Of a DNA stretch of 64,000 nt, positions 60,998-64,000 are shown in pieces. The DNA lies in contig NZ_PDUW01000009.1 in assembly GCF_003545815.1 (NCBI RefSeq), positions 62,001 to 126,000 of the forward strand, in the 5' to 3' direction. How positions within the stretch are numbered: position 1 is the first letter of the stretch; every line of letters starts with the position of its first letter. The notes beneath the pieces were generated by a model, which was given only the letters and a program-made list of their open reading frames with translations, made no database searches and was not told the DNA's origin. Source of the stretch: Pusillimonas caeni (lineage in GTDB: Bacteria; Pseudomonadota; Gammaproteobacteria; Burkholderiales; Burkholderiaceae_B). Position numbers and translations under genes: made by a program.

Positions 60998-61758
60998 GAG
61001 TGCTCCTCGGGCTTGACGCTGAAGGCCGCCCAGGGGTCGAACCGTCCCGAGGAGGACTCCAGCATGCGCTCTTCACAATCGCGCAAATGATGTGACATCG
61101 CTTCGCGGGCGCCCGCGCGGTCGGCGGCGGCCAGCCGGTCGAGGATCTGCTCGTGCTCTATGTACGAGCAGGTGCTGGCGCCGGGAGTGTCCCGATAGGC
61201 GATGATGAGAGTGGTGCGGGAACAAAGGCTGTGCATCAGCTCGGTCAGCGCCTCGTTGCCCGCCAACTGTGCCAGCTTCACGTGAAAGGCGTTGGACAGC
61301 CTCAGCCAGCTGATGCGGTCGCCGCATTCGAAAGCACGGCGCTCTTGTCCCACCATGTCGCGCAGGGGTTGCAGGCGCTCGGCCAGGTCGGGCAAGGCGA
61401 CGAGCTTGTCGATCAGCAGACACTCCATGTCGCGCCTGAGCTCGAAAACGTCGCGCATTTCGGCCTGGCTGGGCCGCCACACGAAGGCGCCTCGATTGGG
61501 CCTGAGCACCACGATCTTGTCGTGCGCCAACTGGGCCAGCGCCGCCCTGACCGTTGCGCGCGAGCACCGGAAGACCTCGCACAGCACCGCCTCGGTCAGC
61601 TTGGCGCCGGGCAACAGGCGGCGGTCCATCACCGCATCGAAAATATCTGCATAAACACGGTCGACCTCGCCACCGCCAAGCCCCCCTTCCAACAACGAAG
61701 AAGCTTTGGGCGCCGCGATGTCGCTACCGCGCGTGGCACGCTGGTCAAGGCGAAGCAT
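60994..61758 (-). CDS. GntR-family regulator with FCD domain
   Basis: 254 residues from ATG 61758, with GGAGTG upstream. Winged HTH (about 35-100: RRLLPGAKLTEAVLCEVF, SRATVRAALAQLAHDKIV) followed by an all-helical FCD ligand domain. It sits at the head of the minus-strand puuE-uraD-alc-allA genes and divergent from uraH-puuD, and so probably senses a ureide or urate product and represses both directions. Confidence 0.9.
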   Translation of the reverse strand: MLRLDQRATRGSDIAAPKASSLLEGGLGGGEVDRVYADIFDAVMDRRLLPGAKLTEAVLCEVFRCSRATVRAALAQLAHDKIVVLRPNRGAFVWRPSQAEMRDVFELRRDMECLLIDKLVALPDLAERLQPLRDMVGQERRAFECGDRISWLRLSNAFHVKLAQLAGNEALTELMHSLCSRTTLIIAYRDTPGASTCSYIEHEQILDRLAAADRAGAREAMSHHLRDCEERMLESSSGRFDPWAAFSVKPEEHS

Positions 61759-61793
61759 GTTCACTCCGTGGATGGGGATATGGCAAATCGCTA

Positions 61794-61845
61794 TTGACAA
61801 TTATTGGCACGTAAAACAGAATCGTCAACATAAATTGTTGACAAT
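61794..61845. promoter_or_regulatory. Face-to-face overlapping promoters and operator of the ureide genes
   Basis: Plus strand: TTGACA (61794-61799)-17-CAGAAT (61817-61822), toward uraH. Minus strand: TTGACG (61823-61828)-17-AATAAT (61800-61805), toward gntR-puuE. A perfect inverted repeat GTCAACA-N5-TGTTGAC (61824-61842) covers the minus-strand -35, and TTGACAAT occurs at 61794-61801 and again at 61838-61845. The TTGT-TG-ACAA core suits an FCD-GntR dimer. Confidence 0.7.
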
Positions 61846-61914
61846 CCGGGTTTCCACCGGATTTCCCCGCTTACGACAACAACCTGGCAGTTCAAGCAGG
61901 CAACCGGAGACACC

Positions 61915-62268
61915 ATGGGAAAACTTTCCACGCATGTGCTCGACACCATGCACGGCACGCCGGCAAACGGCGTGGCCGTCGAGCTCTATGCCGTCCAGGG
62001 AACAGGCCGGAAACGCCTTGTGCAGACGGTCACCAACGCCGACGGGCGCTGCGATGCGCCCTTGCTGCAGGGCGACAGCCTGCAAATCGGCCGCTATGAA
62101 CTCGTATTCCACGTGAGCGAGTACTTTGCCGGCAAAGGCGCCACCCTGCCCGATCCGCCGTTCCTGGACCAGGTCACCATCAATTTCGGCGTCGCCGATC
62201 CGCAGCAGAATTATCACGTGCCGCTCGTCGTCACACCGTGGTCCTACTCCACCTATCGCGGCAGTTGA
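61915..62268 (+). CDS. uraH: 5-hydroxyisourate hydrolase
   Basis: 117 residues, transthyretin-like. Active-site His7 (LSTHVLD), Arg45, His101 (NYHVPL) and the invariant C-terminal YRGS (114-117) are all present. It hydrolyses 5-hydroxyisourate from PuuD to OHCU. No signal peptide, so cytoplasmic. Confidence 0.97.
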   Translation: MGKLSTHVLDTMHGTPANGVAVELYAVQGTGRKRLVQTVTNADGRCDAPLLQGDSLQIGRYELVFHVSEYFAGKGATLPDPPFLDQVTINFGVADPQQNYHVPLVVTPWSYSTYRGS

Positions 62269-62321
62269 TATCAGGCGCGCCGCCGGGGTCGGCGGCCTGC
62301 CATGCAAAGGGATGAACACCC

Positions 62322-63530
62322 ATGGATGCTTACCTGTTGGAATTCGGCAATGTGCTTCTGCGCTGGCTGCACGTGGTGGCCGCCATCGCCTGGATAGGCG
62401 AGTCGATCTACTTCGTCATGCTCGACAACAGCCTGCGCCCGCCGCAATCGGCCGAAAGTAGAAAACGCGGCGTATTCGGCGAAATGTGGGCCGTGCACGG
62501 CGGCGGCTTCTATCACAACCAAAAGTACCTGACCAATCCCGCCGAACTGCCCGACGACCTGCACTGGTCTTTCTGGAAGGCGTACACCACCTGGCTGTCG
62601 GGTTTCGCCCTGTTCGCCGCCATGTACCTGGTCAAGCCCGGCTTCTACCTGGTCAATCCCGGCAGCAGCTGGGAGTGGGCCGCCTCGATGTCGGGCTGGC
62701 AGGCCAGCGCTCTGGCCATCGCCTTTCTGCTGCTGGGCTGGGTGGTCTACGACCAGTTGTGCCGCCGCATAAGTCCCAACATGGAGCGCGACGGCGTACT
62801 CAGCATCGCGGTGGCGGTCATGATGGTGGTAGTGGCTTACCTGACCTGCATGATTTTCCCGGGCCGGGCGGCGTTTCTCATCACGGGGGCCATCATGGCC
62901 ACCTGCATGAGCGCGAACGTGTTCTTCTGGATCATTCCCGGCCAGCATCGCATGGTCGACGCCCTGAAGGCGGGGCGCGAGCCCAATCCGCTGGACGGCA
63001 AACGGGGCAAGCAGCGCTCGGTGCACAACACCTACTTCACCCTGCCCGTGGTGCTGCTGATGCTCAGCAACCACTATTCATTCACCTACAGCGGGCCCTA
63101 CGCCTGGATCATTCTCAGCCTGTTCATCTTTTCCGGGGCCTCCATACGCCAGTATTTCGTGCTGCGCCACAGCGGGCAGAACAAGCTGGTCTATCCCATC
63201 GTGGGTGTCGCCTTGCTGGTCGTCATCGGCTATCTCGCCGCGCCCCGGCCCGCCGCGCCCGCAGCCCGGGGAGAACAAAGCGAAGCGGTCACCACCGCCC
63301 AGGTCATGCAGATCGTGCATGCGCGCTGCGTGCAATGCCATGCCGTCCACCCGACCCAGCCCGGCTTCCCCGCGGCCCCGGCCGGCATGGCGCTCGAATC
63401 CGAGCAAGACCTGCTCGCCCATCCCGACCTCGTCAAGCAGGTGGTGGCCAATAATTACATGCCGCTGGGCAATCTCACCCAGATGACGCAGGCCGAACGC
63501 GACGCGATCGCCGCATGGCAGGTGCCGTGA
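62322..63530 (+). CDS. puuD: Urate hydroxylase PuuD, membrane protein with cytochrome c domain
   Basis: 402 residues. The N-terminal part (about 1-310) has about eight membrane segments of the DUF989 urate oxidase family (GNVLLRWLHVVAAIAWIGES). A C-terminal c-type cytochrome domain has heme motif CVQCH (336-340). Urate is oxidised to 5-hydroxyisourate with electrons passed to the respiratory chain. Follows uraH by 53 bases. Confidence 0.93.
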   Translation: MDAYLLEFGNVLLRWLHVVAAIAWIGESIYFVMLDNSLRPPQSAESRKRGVFGEMWAVHGGGFYHNQKYLTNPAELPDDLHWSFWKAYTTWLSGFALFAAMYLVKPGFYLVNPGSSWEWAASMSGWQASALAIAFLLLGWVVYDQLCRRISPNMERDGVLSIAVAVMMVVVAYLTCMIFPGRAAFLITGAIMATCMSANVFFWIIPGQHRMVDALKAGREPNPLDGKRGKQRSVHNTYFTLPVVLLMLSNHYSFTYSGPYAWIILSLFIFSGASIRQYFVLRHSGQNKLVYPIVGVALLVVIGYLAAPRPAAPAARGEQSEAVTTAQVMQIVHARCVQCHAVHPTQPGFPAAPAGMALESEQDLLAHPDLVKQVVANNYMPLGNLTQMTQAERDAIAAWQVP

Positions 63531-63538
63531 GGTGGTTC

Positions 63539-64000
63539 TCAACCCACGCAGATATAGCCTCGGGTGCGCCCCTCGGAGGGCACTGCCGACATGCTGTCGG
63601 CAACGCGCACGGGTAGATGCGCCGCGGGGCAGGAACAGCCTCCCGTTACGGGATTGGCCCCCGCCGCGACACAGCCCGTCAGGCTGTTTATGGAATAGCC
63701 TCCCCCGCCGCTGCCGCCCGCCGAGCGCCACTGCCCCTCGCGGCACACCAGCAAGCCTCCGTAGCGCTCCTGGACGATGGCCCCTTCGATCTCGCACACC
63801 GTTTGCGCCCGAGCCTGGCCGCCGATGCGAAGATGATCGTGAACGAGCAGCGCGGCGCCGGTGCTGAGATCGCCCGCTATGCTTGCCGAACCCCGGAAAC
63901 GGGGATCGCGCCGGTCTTCCACCCTGAGGTAGTCGAGGGCGCCCAACTGCTCGGCGGTTACCGCCATCGCCACGGTGCCGCCCGGCAGCGGGGCCATGCC
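63539..64000 (-). CDS. PilV/shufflon-like protein, C-terminal part (5' end outside window)
   Basis: At least 154 codons, open through the right edge. Pieces such as YLRVEDRRDPRFRGSASIAGDLSTGAALLVHDHLRIGG, GLLVCREGQWRSAGG and the small GGGGYSINSLTGC segment resemble bacterial shufflon/PilV-type minor pilin C-termini, which end with short variable segments. Cys-rich end (CSCPAAH, YICVG). The call is tentative; it converges on puuD with 8 bases between stops. Confidence 0.45.
   Translation of the reverse strand, partial: GMAPLPGGTVAMAVTAEQLGALDYLRVEDRRDPRFRGSASIAGDLSTGAALLVHDHLRIGGQARAQTVCEIEGAIVQERYGGLLVCREGQWRSAGGSGGGGYSINSLTGCVAAGANPVTGGCSCPAAHLPVRVADSMSAVPSEGRTRGYICVG

Overview
The window looks like chromosome of a GC-rich betaproteobacterium of the Burkholderiales, most likely Alcaligenaceae (Bordetella/Achromobacter-like). 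This is inferred from the gene order der-hisC-hfq-hflX-hflK-hflC-hisZ-purA, the HisZ-type histidine regulator, the rpsU-dnaG-rpoD operon and the general protein style. No rRNA, tRNA, CRISPR array, phage or insertion sequence was seen.

Layout. 1-3959: the 3' part of a TonB-dependent receptor overlapping a membrane histidine kinase. 3960-8643: an inferred aromatic-compound module (MFS transporter, two-domain extradiol-type dioxygenase, FAD monooxygenase, MarR regulator, small DUF3820-like gene), facing a LigC/PmdC-like semialdehyde dehydrogenase (8601-9560). 9627-30453: almost continuous minus-strand housekeeping genes: rpsU-dnaG-rpoD, a phosphoribosyltransferase, purA, hisZ, hflC/K/X, hfq, hisC, der, bamB, a YfgM-like protein, hisS, ispG, a short RodZ-like protein, rlmN and ndk. 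valS (30787-33636) is on the plus strand. 33669-34173 holds two related, oppositely oriented, highly palindromic intergenic elements. They are followed on the minus strand by trmD-rimM-rpsP (34277-35934), without the usual rplS.

36020-48773 is a tightly packed 11-gene minus-strand catabolic operon: hydantoinase/oxoprolinase A and B subunits, CaiB CoA-transferase, enoyl-CoA hydratase, a complete branched-chain-type ABC transporter (five genes), an aldehyde dehydrogenase and a citryl-CoA-lyase-like protein. A divergent LysR-type regulator (49005-49931) sits at its head. The gene set suggests import of an organic acid or amide and its conversion through a CoA ester to central metabolites; one reading is that the last steps make and cleave citryl-CoA.

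49994-52871 carries alaS and a TusA-family protein. 52955-63530 encodes a complete purine/ureide route. XdhABC makes urate, PuuD oxidises it, UraH and UraD convert the product to S-allantoin, and PuuE, allantoicase and ureidoglycolate lyase take allantoin to glyoxylate and urea. A GntR/FCD regulator lies at the divergent promoter between puuE and uraH, where two good sigma-70 promoters face each other over the same 35 bases. The right edge holds the end of a shufflon/PilV-like protein.

The most unusual signal is the element pair at 33669-34173. Each has long, exactly complementary outer arms, yet the arm sequences differ between the two copies, and an internal stem shows a compensatory base-pair change, while a 44-base core is about 90% conserved.
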